Positions 23,046 to 36,036 of a stretch of DNA of 64,000 bases are shown in pieces. Position 1 is the first letter of the stretch, and each line of letters opens with the position of its first letter. Origin of the DNA: Saturnia japonica (taxonomy: Eukaryota; Arthropoda; Insecta; Lepidoptera; Saturniidae); contig CM065313.1 in the NCBI GenBank assembly GCA_033032175.1, positions 17,895,327 to 17,959,326 of the forward strand, given 5' to 3'. The position numbers were made by a program, and so were the translations under genes. The notes beneath the pieces are model-generated. The model did not search any database. It was not told where the DNA came from and was given only the letters and a program-made list of their open reading frames with translations.

Positions 23046-26000
23046 AGGTATTGTTAGCCCTAGATAGATAGTCCTCGATAGACTAGTCGACTTGCGAGTT
23101 CTGTAATTTATCCAATTTAAGATCCACAACCTGTTTTTTTACTAAAACCTGCCCTAATATTTAAGCTGAGTGTTTTTGAAGACATTGTCAATAGAGTTTC
23201 AAATAATTCTATAGAAAGCGATGTCACAACAATGTATGCTTAATAGTACATTTTTTTTGCTCCCAAACAATATTTTGCTTGATAGTTGTGATAAAAAAAT
23301 TGGACAGTACGTCTACCTAAACAACAAGTATCTACATAATTTAACAAAGGCGTACCCACTAGTAAAAGGTAGTGTTTATATATATACTCGAATATACATT
23401 GAGTTATGAGCGAAAAGTTGTAGATGAAAGGTGTACATACACCTACGTAGAATAGCAATATTATTGCGCAATATACTATACATATAATATATAATTACGC
23501 AATATAAGTCATGTCTTATATTGTAGATGATATTAAATTATTGCACAATACATTGACTAAATCACTTGTTTTAATATTTATTGCATAATCAGAGAAAATG
23601 AATAATATTACATAATAATTAACAAAACCACTTTGATTAAGTATTGTCTCTTTGATTACGAAAAACTATTGAGTTACACATTCAGGAGTAAAGCTGATCA
23701 TGATAGCCCCTTAGAATTTAGTCTCGTTGGATTTGCCTTGGCAAGAACTACATCTATCTCTAACTGGTGATTAAAGTCTATTGATGTAGCCAGAAACTCT
23801 ATAACCAGACTTGTGCTATAGCTTCACTACCAATATCATCTTTCCTCAAATGTTTCATTTTGCCCTTGCTTTATCTTGCTTTAATACCGTAATTTGTATC
23901 TAATTACTGTATTAAAAATATCATTAATCGTAATGTTATTATAATTTGAGATTATTACAATTTTCAATAATATATAGGAATTACCGATGGTATTCTAATG
24001 ATATTTATAATTACTAATTACATTACGCTCTAGCTCTTTATCTATAATTTAATGATAAATAACACCGTTCAATTGTTTTTGTCTTCAAAAGATTTTCGTT
24101 TTTAAAAAGTCGCAATTGTCGAACTGTTAAGACCAGTATTTTTGCAGATAACCTCGGTATGTAATAGGCACAGAGTCCTTTTTGTAAAATGACTATCAAA
24201 TAATATGGTGCTACGCAAATAAACCAATAATAGACGCAACATGATGGTGTGGGAAGGGTATATGAACTCTATTCCCTTGATCGCATCCCTGATTACAAAG
24301 AGTGTAGGTATAGAGCATCTGATTGCATTCTAAATAAAAGTTTTTTCTCAATATCAATGAAATATAATACCTAGCTCATAATAAAATATAATATGATATA
24401 TACCTATTTCATTATATTATTCAAATGCTCTTTAAAATTGTTACAAGGTTTCATTTACATTATTTCAAAGGTTAATACGTTTAATCAATTATAAAAATGA
24501 TGGTTTACATGCGTCATTTAAATATTCTAATTATTAACACAAGAAAACAAATTTTTAAATAATAAAATGCTGGATCAGCGTTTATCTTGTAGATCTTAAT
24601 AGGTAGAAGTTAACTTAATTTTTAGAGCATCGTCGTATTTTAAAGTTCAAAATATTTTTTTAAATCAAACGCCTTTGATTTATTTAATAGCAAGGTAGTT
24701 TATTTTAATAACAGAAATGCTCAAAATTCAGTTCAATAATAAAATGATTATTAGATACCTTTTAATAAGTACAGGACAATCTAAAAACAACGGTAAGTGC
24801 CAAGAGGTCGGCAATTCTTTGACGGTCGCCGCTTTCATGCTTGCCTGCATGCTTCTCGGCAGCTTGAATACACTAGCTGATCCCGAAACACGACAAACAA
24901 AAAAGAGAGTCACTGTGACGGGATTTTCACCATGTTGCATGATGGTCCCCACTTGATTACTGGATAGTAAATTTATACCAGATGATCCTTGAACGCGATA
25001 TAACTAAGCATGCTAATATGGCGGGTTTTAGATCTGGACCAGGTGACTTGGTGTATGGTGATGGCGATCCAATCGGACACAATTGTGGTATCCTACCTCA
25101 CTGCAAATAGATTCAAGTATTATCACTTTAAGTGTCAAGTAATGACGTTTTTGAAATAGACGCGTTATACTCTCACATAAGCAATTTGAAAACGGCACAA
25201 ATTTTGTTATCAGCATGTTGTAATAAAAGAGATAGTAAATGAGAGCGTAAGGTGGAAACTCTCTTTTCAAGTTTCTTCTCGCTCATGCCGGTATCAGGTC
25301 GAAAGTGTACCGAGGGTAATTGCCCAACATTCACGATACCCTGTAAAGAACGTCAATTTCGTATTTACGTATAAAATATCATTGATGTCAAGTAATAAAT
25401 ACGTCGTCTATTTATTACTAGGCGTTACTATGGCTTGTAATTAATGAATTAATATTTGATTACGTTTTTAGTTTGTACACTAGCGAGCTTAATGCTAAAA
25501 AGTATTTTCTTCCAGCAAATTATTATTGTCGGTAGTGCAATATGTAATTAATTGTAAAATAAAATAAACATGAGCAAACATAAAAATATAAAGCTAGAAA
25601 ATTGAAATACCTACCAAAATATAATAATATACAAATTAAAGAAATAAAATATAAATATGTATATACATTAACATAAATAAATAACTTTACAAGTACAAAT
25701 TTAAAAGTACCTACACAAGTTATATCAATGCAATTTAGAAAAATTTTACAGTTGTCGTTTGAAGTTGTTGATTGTTTTATAATCTTATATTAATTATTAT
25801 TCAAGAGTAAAAGTGGGCGTCGATTATTTCTCAGATATTCAAGCTCTTCGTTTATCATTAGTATAGAGAGTAGAGGTAAAAGGAGAAACATCTTATATAT
25901 CTTATTACTGTTGTAAAACTTAAAAATATAATTGTACAAAAATGGGACAAGTTTGTGGAGTGAACTGTTGCCCAAGTGGGCAAAAAAAAAACATTTGGCG

Positions 26001-26420
26001 CTATTTTTAAAATTTACCCATTTGTTAACGTAGCGCCGCGCTAATTTGATTCTTTTCGATGGACACTTTTTCATACATAGAGATGGTACCTACTCCTAAT
26101 CAATACCATCCATAATTATTAGTCATCATATGTATATCTATAATAGTCATTTGTCATCGTGCATACGTAAATTTACTAATAATTAGAATTATTGATTATT
26201 ATTAGGTATTACATGTTGACGGGAAGGAAAAGATTGTGAGGAAACTTGAACGCTTGTCAATTAATGTTCTGGCAGTGAAACCGTCTAATGCGAAAAAAGG
26301 TTAAAATTGTTGCATCATATTCTACCATTTGTGGCGTGCAAATTAATATACATTTAATTTAAAATTAACATACATACTCATTAAACAATATTATATGTAT
26401 TAATTAATATATAAAAATAA
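23046..26420. other. AT-rich intergenic DNA, no supported gene
   Basis: Mostly simple AT-rich sequence. An open frame at 24717-24956 has a hydrophobic run (AAFMLACMLLGSLNT) and a KKR. Part of it matches a sequence near 3870, so I treat it as repeat-derived. I see nothing else. Confidence 0.35.
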
Positions 26421-26531
26421 TTAAATGTCTAATTTAGTCAGTTTCTTGGCTTTGAAGTTTTCAATACGTTGTGGAATAGCGTAGTGTTTGATTAAGCCTG
26501 TGTATTCCTTATGAAAGACGCCTTTACCCAT
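26421..26531 (-). CDS. Orphan terminal coding exon of an unidentified gene (or processed remnant)
   Basis: On the minus strand a good splice acceptor (polypyrimidine then CTCCTACAG) is followed directly by ATGGGTAAAGGCGTC. The frame runs 36 codons: MGKGVFHKEYTGLIKHYAIP, then QRIENFKAKKLTKLDI and TAA. It is lysine-rich, and its codon use looks coding against the AT-rich background. No upstream exon could be assigned between here and 32 kb. I do not recognise the family. It could be the last exon of a small basic protein, a pseudogene fragment or a chance frame. Confidence 0.35.
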   Translation of the reverse strand: MGKGVFHKEYTGLIKHYAIPQRIENFKAKKLTKLDI

Positions 26532-27297
26532 CTGTAGGAGTTTTATAGACGAACATTTTTATTGTTGTTTATAGCCAGTTTGCTGACTGGATGTTTAGTA
26601 TATACATATTTCTGTATGTTTATTTAGTAGTTGGGTCTTTTAGTCAAAAGTAAGATTCGATAATTATTTCCTAAATAAATATATTATAATAATGATTGAC
26701 TATATTTAATTTATTATCCGTGTTACTGACGTCCTAAGAATTTACAGAAAGGTAGTAATCGCATTATTCATTTAAACAAATCCGTGACGTCTGTTACACT
26801 TTATTTGTTAAGGTAAACTATAATATTTTATTAATATAATTTCATAATTGATATTTTCCTTTAAATACATAATATGCAATATCATAGTACATAATAGCAG
26901 TCTGTTACGTGGATACCGCTATATTATTTTATCGCGCGTTTGGTGTATGGAATTTACAAGGTAAAAATTGTCCAATCCGACCCAAAACTAAAACACATAC
27001 ATCTATAGGGTTTGGCTTGCGAGAGAATAAGATAGAATATACATTTGATTTTCAATACTATGTACTGGTCTAACTGTGTGATGACAAAACTTATACGTAC
27101 TGTTGTACAGTACGAGTGGTCGATAGTTCGAGTTCCGCTGATTTAGGACTTTTTATATAAACCTTTTTTTTAAGTTTTGTCCACAAAATTATGATTTTTT
27201 TTTAATGTATTAAAACAATTATTATAAAAATCAATTATTATTATTAGTTAAATATTTATATTCATAAATTTATAAACAAAAACTAAATTTTTTAACG
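26532..27297. other. AT-rich DNA, no gene seen
   Basis: It contains only short open frames and AT-rich runs. The stretch near 26990-27160 (CCAAAACTAAAACACATAC, TGTTGTACAGTACGAGTGG) resembles repeat sequence near 31.1 kb. Nothing else is visible. Confidence 0.3.
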
Positions 27298-27515
27298 GAA
27301 TTCAAAAAAGGAGTAGGTAATTCGAATGTCTTGTTTTTATAGATGTTCAGGCATTACTTCTTTGTTTATGAACTGATTTAAATGATTCTTTTTCTGTTAG
27401 AAAGGGGATACCTCAAGGATTGTCTCGTTTTTATTTCATTGGCATTCGACCTTCGAACTCGGAGGTACACCATAAAAACTCCACAAAATCATTGAGGTTG
27501 GTTTTCTTTTTTATT
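27298..27515 (+). repeat. Interspersed repeat family X
   Basis: It has GAATTCAAAAAAGGAGTAGG, ATAGATGTTCAGGCATTACT, GAAAGGGGATACCTCAAGG and AATCATTGAGGTTGGTTTTC. It is the most complete copy of the family in the window. Confidence 0.55.
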
Positions 27516-27689
27516 AAAAATTGTCTTGTTATTTATTAATAATAATTATATATTAATAATACCAGTCCTTCTTTGTGCTTGTTACTTAATGGTACATTAA
27601 ATATAATATTTAATAATTAAGAATACTATTATAGATACTTATTTAGGTAATATGTAAGTCCCAATACACCTCTCGAGTTTTTTTTTCCC

Positions 27690-27945
27690 AATGGTTTCTT
27701 ATGGTTAGATGATAATCTTGTCCGATTTTAAGTGAATATTTAACCGAATATGGCAAAATACTGAGCTTAGACAATGGGCTGGCTATCAAATGTGGATGCT
27801 TGAGATTGGTGTCCAACCAATTTCAGAATAGAAAATGTGTTACGGTTTCATCACAAAGTTTTCCTTCGCCGAAAGATAAGTCTCACTGTGGATTTCCCTA
27901 CGACCTACAACTGAGTCAGCATCGCTTAAAACTTAACCAGATTGG
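27690..27945 (-). repeat. SINE2 copy, decayed
   Basis: It matches SINE2 through AATCTTGTCCGATTTTAAGTG, GGCTGGCTATCAAATG and CTACAACTGAGTCAGCATCG, but the box B-like region is lost. Confidence 0.5.
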
Positions 27946-29504
27946 ACGGTATAACTTATTATTTAACCGTCTCAGTAGGTACCTAATAAAGGTGGAATAG
28001 GTGTTAAAAGAAAATGTCTCTGAGTTCGCTTATTCTTAATTTTACTGTAGTTTTAGTTAATGAAATTCCGTTTTAAAATTTTCGTAAACTTTCTAAAATG
28101 GTCCTAGTCTTCATAACAGAATAGATATATGAGGAATTGTGGACAATCTTCATCAACTTTCGATAACTACATAATTTTAAGAGTTAAAAAATTCTCAGCC
28201 AGTCTCAGATCAGTTACGTCATCACTCATCAGTTATTGTCACGAAATGACGACACGAGATACAGTGGTAAAATCACAGTGAGTCACTTAGGGCGGCGTCT
28301 CTCGTGTCATAATTGGCTTCTCTAGCAGTTTGGTTTAAGTACGGTAATATGAATTCTGATTTTAAAAAAGGCAACGTTTCAATTTGTGAACTATACCGAC
28401 TTTTGATTCTCCGCCTTCCCTCTGGAGGCGCTACTAGTAAATTAACCTATGTATTATAAGGAAACGTTCAAACGTATTCAAATATGTCAATATTTTGAAA
28501 ACGATTGTCGTATTTTTTAACGAATTGCGTGATACATACTTTCTGTGAAGCCGTAATACAGTAAAAAAACTTAAAAAACTTAATAGTGGCGTGTCGTTGG
28601 CTTGCCACCAATCTCAAGTTGAAAATTGTCTTTTGGTGATTCTTGCATGCGCAAAATACCTCCTCAATGCTCTGGATAGGTTACAGAGACAAGCTGTTCG
28701 CATTGTTAATGATGCAGACGTCTCCAAATAACGTGTCCTATTGTCTGTATCATGGATTATCCACATATTAAAAAAAACAGTTTAAAGGATTTAATGCACT
28801 AGGCCTTTTAAGGCAATCACAACATGCATAAAGTAGACGTGAGTAATTGAAACAATACAAAAATTTAACAAATTTCAGATAACGCAGAATTATTACAGAT
28901 TAAAATTAATTGAACAAGGTAAGTATAAAAAAATATGAAATTTATAAAAATCATCAAGGTCAAATATTTGCATATAAAAATGACAAGGAAAGAATATAAA
29001 TCTAAATTAAAAAAAAAAAAAAAAACTAAAAAATACAATAATTTTGTATGAAAATTCCTACATCACTGTGTACAAGTCTAGTCATTACACGACTAGGCTA
29101 ATTCGACGACGATCCTAGTCTTGAAAATCCTATACATGCATGTGCGATGAGGTACTTCGTTAAAAAATGACTGTCGATGAATAATAAATAGCCCTTTGGG
29201 AATTACGTTATACAGTTCACGAGTATAGAAGTCGTGATACTATAAAGCTAAAGGTATGACGGTATAGGGTAAAAGTGAAGAGTACGTTGAATGATCCAAA
29301 ATCGGGAAAACCTAACACCATAAAGTGTCCATCTTTTTTTTTGTTTGTAATATCTTAATTGTACCCGCGATTTCGTTCGCATCAATATTATTAAAATGGG
29401 TAGCTTGAAAACCTTGTACATGAAATGACAGTTAGATCTGTATCAACTTACATGGTGATCGATCTCAAATAGAGTTGGAATTAATCAATCTAATATTCAT
29501 GTAA
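27946..29504. other. Intergenic DNA, no gene seen
   Basis: No open frame with a recognisable domain. The 28240-28440 stretch is less AT-rich (ATTCTCCGCCTTCCCTCTGG) without coding signal. An A-run at 29010-29027 may mark an old retroelement tail. Confidence 0.3.
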
Positions 29505-30300
29505 TACTAGCGGTGTGCCCGCGGCTCCGCATGGGTTTATAGTTACGCAGTAGTTATTCGCAACCCTTAATTTTATTTTTACCTATATTGTTGTCAATTC
29601 GTATGCCGTATCAATTGAGGAAAAGCGTGTATTTCCCGTGTACAATTTTCATCAAATAATTCTTTTTATTTCTTTATTACCAAAAGCATAAATATGTATA
29701 TCCCTAATTTGAGATATGACGGGTTCTTCAAACAAACTTTCACCCAAGTTTTATTTTCACCGTATGTGGAATAACACAATAAATAATTCACTTGTATCAA
29801 AACTGTATATTCCCAAATAATTTAAGTCATATTTCTATCTTAAAATAATACAGTAATTATGCCATACTGCGTAGTTAAAGTGTTTAAAAACACTTCAGCC
29901 AATCTTAAAAAGCCATCCACTATTATTTCATAGGTAAGTATTAGAAATACAATACATTTCTTATTAAGTATAACTATGTCAATAAATCAACAAACCAGTT
30001 GTCATTGTCAACCATGTAATTTCATAATTACTGCACATGCATATAATAAATCAACGAACCGGTTCGCGTGGCAGCCGATATTACCACGCATGCGCTTTGG
30101 TATTCCCACATTTTCTTTTTACAAACTTTCATCCCCTATTTTCTACCCTTAAAGTTTTATTTTTGCTACAAAAAGTACCCTATGCCCTTTCTCAAGGTCC
30201 AATCTATCTCCATACCAAAATACATCAAAATTGATTTAGCGGTTTAGGCGTGAAAACGTAACAGACAGAGTTACTTTCGCATTTATAATATTAGTATGGA
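29505..30300 (-). mobile_element. Helitron-like non-autonomous element, family C, full length
   Basis: On the minus strand it starts TCCATACTAATATTATAAAT (ending near 30300) and finishes CGGGCACACCGCTAGTA near 29505, about 795 bases. TC start and CTAG end, no inverted repeats and no coding capacity fit a non-autonomous Helitron. The sequence next to the start (AACTCTGTCTGTTACG) is typical of this family. Confidence 0.65.
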
Positions 30301-30456
30301 TTAACATCTATTTTTAATATACATATATAATACAGATAGCATAGACTTCATCATTCGCACGAACATTATTCTACTATGTAGTAAGCAAGATGTCTCCGTA
30401 ATAACTTCACATTTTAATGTATAAAAAGCATTTTATTAGGAAGAAAAACTAATCTA

Positions 30457-30975
30457 TCTATACAATTAATAAAATTGAAGTGTCTGTTTATAATATCAAA
30501 ATAACCGCTTTTACTAAATGTACATGAAAGTATATGCGATATTTATAACAAAACACCAACTTTTTAAATTGTTGTCTGTCTGTCTGTTTGTTCCGGGTAA
30601 TCTCCGAAACGGTTGAACTGATTTTGACGGAACTATCACTGATAGTTAGCTGATATTATAGGGTGTACTTAGGCTATATTTATTTTAGAAAAAGAATCAG
30701 GGTTCCACACAATCAAAAAATAAACTGGTCAAGGTGAATAAATTTGGCCGCTTAAATGGCTCACGCTGAGTAAAGCATACGATATATAGCAAATTAATAT
30801 AGTATATAATTGTATGCATTAAAAATACCTACAAAATAGTCTGTGGGTGTATATGTGTATCTTCTAAGGAACACCCACAATACACATTTTTGTCTCTAAA
30901 ATAGCCGGGAGTGGGGATCAAGATTCGCGCGGGCATTCTGTAGTCCACGTGAGCGAAGACATGGGCATAGCTAGT
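30457..30975 (+). mobile_element. Helitron-like non-autonomous element, family A, full length
   Basis: It starts TCTATACAATTAATAAAATT, passes TTCCGGGTAATCTCCGAAAC and ends GGGCATAGCTAGT, about 519 bases. It is the longest family A copy here and the best reference for the others. Confidence 0.65.
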
Positions 30976-32400
30976 CTAAAACAAACTTTAAATCGTGAAA
31001 TTGTAAAGAACTTACTTATCGCGGGGTGAACAACTGACACCAAAAAACACAAACATACCTTTATAGAATTTTCAAAACCATGACAGTCTTGAAATTGGCT
31101 CAGCTGAGTTATGACCATATTTCTACGTACTGTTGTACCTACATACAACAGTCCCGCTGATTTGCCACAACAGCCCCCCCACACAATATGAGGGATGTTA
31201 TAAGTTTAACGTGTGTATAAGTGTGTGTCTGTGACATCTTAGCTCACAAACGGCTGAATCGATTTTAATCTAGTTTTTTTTTTGTTGAAAGTTCACTTGA
31301 TCGAGAATGTTCTTAGCTATCATTCAAGAACTTTTGTTCTGCCGTTCGAAGATTATCAGCTCTTTTATAGTTGATAAATAGATGTGAGCATCTTCCACTG
31401 GCCTGATTGAGTCGAGATTGGGTATTCTATTAGTTCAATAATATTAGAAAAACCTTGACCTGATGCTGCAGCGTCATCTGGAATCCGTAGGATACCTAAC
31501 TTCTCACCAACTTACAGCAGAGTTATCGTATTTGGGCTCATTGCAATAGTCCCAATGAATAGGTTACTTGTGTCGGGGGTTTATTACATTTTCAATTTGC
31601 CTTATTTGAGATTTCATTGGTTCGAGTGTGATTATTGATTATTCAAAGAAATGTAACTTCTAAAAATTATTTAAACCTTTATAAACGTTTTTCTTGTTTT
31701 CATTATACCATTTTAACAAATCAAACTTTAAATATATTTTAAAAAATTTGTATTAATACCTTATGTAATGCTAGAAAACTTTTAAATACTTACTCAATAA
31801 TAAAAATAACAATTCGATTAATGATATCAGCCTGTATAACTTAGGCTTTGCCTAGCAAAAGCATGGAATTTAATTAATCATGTCGTTACCCCATGCTGTG
31901 TTGACGATTTAAACGTCTAGATTTCTAGAACTGTAAGGTTCTGTATTTGAAACCACTACACGATAATCATCATCATCATCATCATTATATTAATATGTGA
32001 AGCAAAAACTTTATTACCCCCTTTTAAGCGTATTGCGTTCACGGAAAACTGTGAGATTTGGCATGGTTTAAGTTTATATGGAGAAGGAACGCAGAAAGCT
32101 AAAATTTATGTGTAATATCTGTTACTAATATATTAAATAAAATAAATTAATACTGCGAATCATAACATTACCGGTACCATTGAACTTAGACCCCTCAAAA
32201 TATTGACATTGTTATTCAACGAAAAGTGACAGCAAGTGAAGTAGATAATACTCATTGTTTATGAATACTGTAAATGTCAAACAGAAAATAGTCTATGATC
32301 AAAAAGTCGCTGATCGAATTTCGAGATTAGGGCGATCGCTAGTATGATTAATTAAATAAAATTAAAATAGGGAATAACAAAAGTGCAAACGAATTTTTCA
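30976..32400. other. Intergenic DNA with a short ATC microsatellite
   Basis: No gene is supported. A repeat-like patch at 31200-31330 has CACAAACGGCTGAATCGATT. An (ATC)n microsatellite lies at 31968-31985. The rest is AT-rich. Confidence 0.35.
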
Positions 32401-32479
32401 TTAGGTACGTCATTTTATTAACACACAAAAAAAACTTCTTATAAATACATGATAAATACTACTTTACTACATGATTTTT

Positions 32480-32495
32480 AGGGACCCGCCCTACA
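32480..32495 (-). promoter_or_regulatory. Conserved 3' flank block of gene 2
   Basis: Minus-strand TGTAGGGCGGGTCCCT, 66 bases past the stop codon. The same 16 bases occur past genes 3, 4 and 5 without a change. The position suits a 3' UTR element. AGGG and CCCT can pair as a short stem. Function is unknown. Confidence 0.6.
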
Positions 32496-32561
32496 TTCAT
32501 AATACAAACTAGTTAAGCGTAAAAAGCAAGTTCATTTTATAATTAGCTGAGTCCATCTTCT

Positions 32562-34934
32562 TTATTCGGTTTTCAGTTTAGCCAATACACAAGTGCAGCA
32601 CACAGGTACATTGTTTTTCATTTTAGCAGTTTCTAGTTTAGTCCCGTCTAAACTTAACACGAGGAAATTAAAGTTGATAGTTTTTTGCTGGCACACGAAT
32701 TCATGTGTATTCACATCGTCTTGACTCAGTACCTGCGTTGCGCTCTTAATGAGACCAGGATTTCTGTTTAAATACAAAAAGAAGGATTTGTTAAATGCAT
32801 TTAATTAATTTTATCGCCGTGATAAATGTCGTATTAAAAGAATTTAATAGGAGAGTCAACATACAATTCCTCATTGTTATTGTGGATATATCTTATTGTA
32901 CACCTTAATCTAAATATATATAAAAGGACACCGTGACTGACTAATTAATCTATCAACACATAGCTCAAACCACAGAACGGATTGGGTTTACATTCAGCAC
33001 ACCAATATTCATTATGACGTAGATATCCGCTAAGAACGGATTTTTTAAAATTCATTCCCTAAAGGGGTGTAACAAGGGTTCCTATACAAAATTTTAACAC
33101 GAATAAAACCGTTAGGTACAGCTAGTAAATAGTATAATGTCTTATGACACCTGATGTCGAAAGTAGTTCGCAAAATAATATAGAGAAAGAGGCGCACTCG
33201 GTGGTAGAGTTTGTCGTCAGATGGTACCTACCTATTTTTCGAGAGGTTGGTACTGTCAGTCAACAGTGTGTGCGTGTGTGTGACGAGAAAGAGAAATAGA
33301 GAAGGAGAATGCATCAGCTATGCCTTTTACCTACAGCATTGTCTATAAAGTGTGCTCTTATATAAACTAATTTATACCAAGTCCGGTGAAGCTGTAAAAG
33401 CCGCAGCGGCTATAGGGCCCCTAAGGTTAACAGTGTAGTCAGATCTAAAAAAAATACTAATTTATATGTGTAACTAGCTTAGTCAAAATAATGAAATACA
33501 ATGACGTTGGTAAAGATTACATTCTTTGGTAAAATCATTGTATTGAGTAAATCAAAAATAAACTTACACACACTCTTCCATAAAGACGATTTGGTTAAAC
33601 CTTTTCTCATTTTGCACGACATAACGTAGATTATCATGCTCATCGATCATAACGTAGATTGGTTCAGTCTGTGAAGTCGAGTAAACATCGAATTAATAAA
33701 AGGTAGGTACAATCCATTTCATCTATGGTTATTGAATACATTACATTTATTGTAATAATTCCGAGTACCTACTTGTGTGTTATATCTATACATTATGGCA
33801 ATCATTAAAAAAACACGGTTATAAACAAGGTTATTTTCTAAAGTGAAATTATTTTAAGATAATTCTTTTTTATTGGAGTTGTGCTTGGCACGTTTGTAAC
33901 ACTGCTAGTTTGTAACTTATTATTAGTGTTATATGTATTTACAATAACGTGAATAAACGTTACTCACAACAGATGCAGATTTGCATTCGTTATTCTGGAA
34001 GCCCCATCTGTTACTCGGGATCGTTTGGTTAACAACTTCTTGCCACATTTTATCCTGTTGACAATTTTATAAAATTAGGTTTTTCATGAAACATAATTAA
34101 GAAAAATATGAATTCATTTATTCACAGCGGATTCAAATATACGTTGTATGTGCAATGAAGGTTAATTGAAAGTATATACTTACAAATCCCACCAGTAAAG
34201 TTTCAATAGCATGCTCTGGATAATCAGGACCCTTTTCTGTGCAATATCTTTTACTCCCGCAGGCCGTGGGCATTTCAACTGAAAAATAAAAATTATTATG
34301 AAGTACATAAAACAGCAAAATAATAATAATAAGTCGTTGAGAACATATCACAAAGCCTTAGTCATTTCAAGAACCTATGTGAGCTCGACAGCCCTAAATG
34401 AACTAGGTTGAAGTCTTTGGGAAGTTAAGTGGTGATATCACATGGAAAAGATTGATTATTAAGTGTTATTATGATGCCAATTTTTATTTAATTACTTATC
34501 AGAGAAGAGAGCCCACACACTCGGTGATATTTTCATTTGTGCGCTTCACATGTTTTGTGTGCTTTCATTTCGCTAATGATAAATGCCAACTATTTTCTAC
34601 CTATCACTTTATCGTGTAATTTCTGAAAACATGTCTTCTTAATTACAATAAACTGATTGCGATAACAATACTAAAATAGGGAAGAAATAGTAGAGCATAT
34701 TACCTGTTTGAAATTGCGGCCTTGCATCAATGAATTGTGACGAGTAGAACAGAGCCTGTAACAAATATTATTATAAGTTATTGATTATAATTATTTTCAA
34801 TGTAATTAAATGAAATGCTTATATTTTCAAAGTGACAGAACGCGTACAAACTTTAACTTTGGTAATAGATGATTAAAATATAATACAAAATTCAAATGAC
34901 TTACAAGGAAACCGGCAAAAATATATCGGCACAT
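32562..34934 (-). CDS. Spaetzle-like secreted cystine-knot protein (gene 2)
   Basis: Six coding exons on the minus strand: 34905-34934, 34704-34755, 34184-34278, 33968-34054, 33568-33668, 32562-32763, all GT-AG, giving 188 residues. Residues 1-22 (MCRYIFAGFLALFYSSQFID, then AR) form a signal peptide. The pro-region block is ACGSKRYC...PDYPE at about 33-49. A candidate activating cut lies after SNR (about residue 75). The knot domain has NEC, then MEEC, EFVCQQK, LSLDGTKLETAK and PVCCTCVL. It lacks the cysteine that gene 1 has in EGSCFKF, so the knot has six cysteines. VVNQTIP holds a possible N-glycan site. By family it would be a secreted, protease-activated Toll-type ligand. Intron 5 holds a Helitron-like piece and a LINE tail. 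A minus-strand TATAAATA lies 176-183 bases upstream of the ATG. Confidence 0.85.
32909..33128 (+). mobile_element. Helitron-like element in gene 2 intron 5
   Basis: It starts TCTAAATATATATAAAAGG, continues CACCGTGACTGACTAATTAA and CACATAGCTCAAACCACAG, and ends GTTAGGTACAGCTAGTA. It is a distinct family with TC and CTAG ends, about 220 bases, clearly shortened inside. Confidence 0.6.
33378..33450 (+). mobile_element. Jockey-like LINE 3' tail in gene 2 intron 5
   Basis: AGTCCGGTGAAGCTGTAAAA, GCCGCAGCGGCTATAGGGCC and TAACAGTGTAGTCAGATCT, then an A-run. It lies on the strand opposite to the gene. Confidence 0.65.
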
Positions 34935-35109
34935 TGTAAACTATATATTAAGTTTATTTTCACTAAATATTGACTCCCGTGTTGTATAAATAGTCCGATG
35001 TCCAGCTGTGCTAGATTCTTATGGTACCAAGCTCGTGCTATTCGTATAAATCTGATGCTTATTCAGGAGTATACAAGAGTGTTATGATTGTATTGTAAAT
35101 GTATTAGTA

Positions 35110-35117
35110 TATTTATA
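35110..35117 (-). promoter_or_regulatory. TATA box of gene 2
   Basis: TATAAATA on the minus strand, in the same flank position as the boxes of genes 3 and 5. The flanking GGTATAAATATACTAATACA is shared with gene 3. Confidence 0.55.
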
Positions 35118-35179
35118 CCAAACGCCTAACAACTGCGTCAGGCTTACCATGACGTGGACACAGTGTTTGCATATTCCTG

Positions 35180-35190
35180 TGTAAATCCCG
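35180..35190 (-). promoter_or_regulatory. Conserved upstream motif CGGGATTTACA, gene 2
   Basis: Found at a similar distance upstream in genes 2, 3 and 5 (CGGGATTTACA) and in gene 4 with one change (GGGATTTACA preceded by T). It resembles half of a Rel/NF-kappaB site. Binding is not shown. Confidence 0.3.
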
Positions 35191-35635
35191 TAATGTAATA
35201 AGCAAAAATATTATGTAGTTACTATGTCACAAAAATATATGTTTTTATGTAATAATTTTTCCTAAATTCTTTGTGTTGTTGTTGCCGTAAAAGCCAATCA
35301 ATGAATGCATTTGAAGAATATTTTTATCCGAATTTTAAATTTACCTGTAATTTAGGTATTAGACTGTGCCAATGGTGGTGTAAGCAGTAACATAATAACG
35401 GCCAATATTTTACATATTTTGGGTTTGTATATAATTCTCAAAGAACTTGGAATGACGTGTAGGTTTTCTCATCTCGTTCTAGTCATCTAGTGCATTGAAA
35501 AAATGGGATATAATCGTGCTTGTATAATTTTAAAATATTTTGCAATGAACTTACAATTAATGACGACCAAAAACCCATGAGTCAGTTTATTACACGATAC
35601 ATGAAATAATACATTTAGTTACGTGACAAGTGCAG

Positions 35636-35712
35636 AGGAGGGAGAGTCTACGGTAGCCGCTTACCATCAGGCGGACCTCATGCTTGTCTACCACCTTAGT
35701 AAGCAGTAATTA
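35636..35712. repeat. CR1-like LINE 3' scrap
   Basis: CTACGGTAGCCGCTTACCAT, CAGGCGGACCTCATGCTTG. This common block recurs at 39.5, 42.1, 44.05, 46.4 and 56.8 kb. Here and at 44.05 kb the two copies are homologous through the tandem duplication. Confidence 0.5.
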
Positions 35713-36036
35713 GTTTGAAAACCAAATTTTAATGCTAATAAAAAACGAGTCAATTGACTAATACAAGCTTACGAATATATTGATAATTAATCACAATTAT
35801 TTCTCACATTGTTTCTTTTAATTGAATTTTTTAGATGTTTATTAAATTAGTAATGAATAAAAAGTTTATTTAATATTTTTCCTCGTCATAAACGTATTAT
35901 AATATTATGTTCTGAAGGTCGACACAATAATATTCAATTAATTTATTTTGAACGCTTAGAGATTTATTTTTCACATTTTTGGAGTTCCTAAGTCAACAAG
36001 GACCCTTTACAGTTTCTCCATGACCCCTATTTGTCC

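Noticed and set aside
24717..24956. Small secreted peptide precursor (hydrophobic run, KKR, CC near the end)
   Set aside because: Its last part (VTVTGFSPC) matches a sequence on the minus strand near 3870 (ITMTGFSPY), so it is probably repeat-derived; no signal peptide at the first Met.
31968..31985. CRISPR-like or regulatory repeat
   Set aside because: It is a simple ATC microsatellite; there are no spaced direct repeats anywhere in the window.
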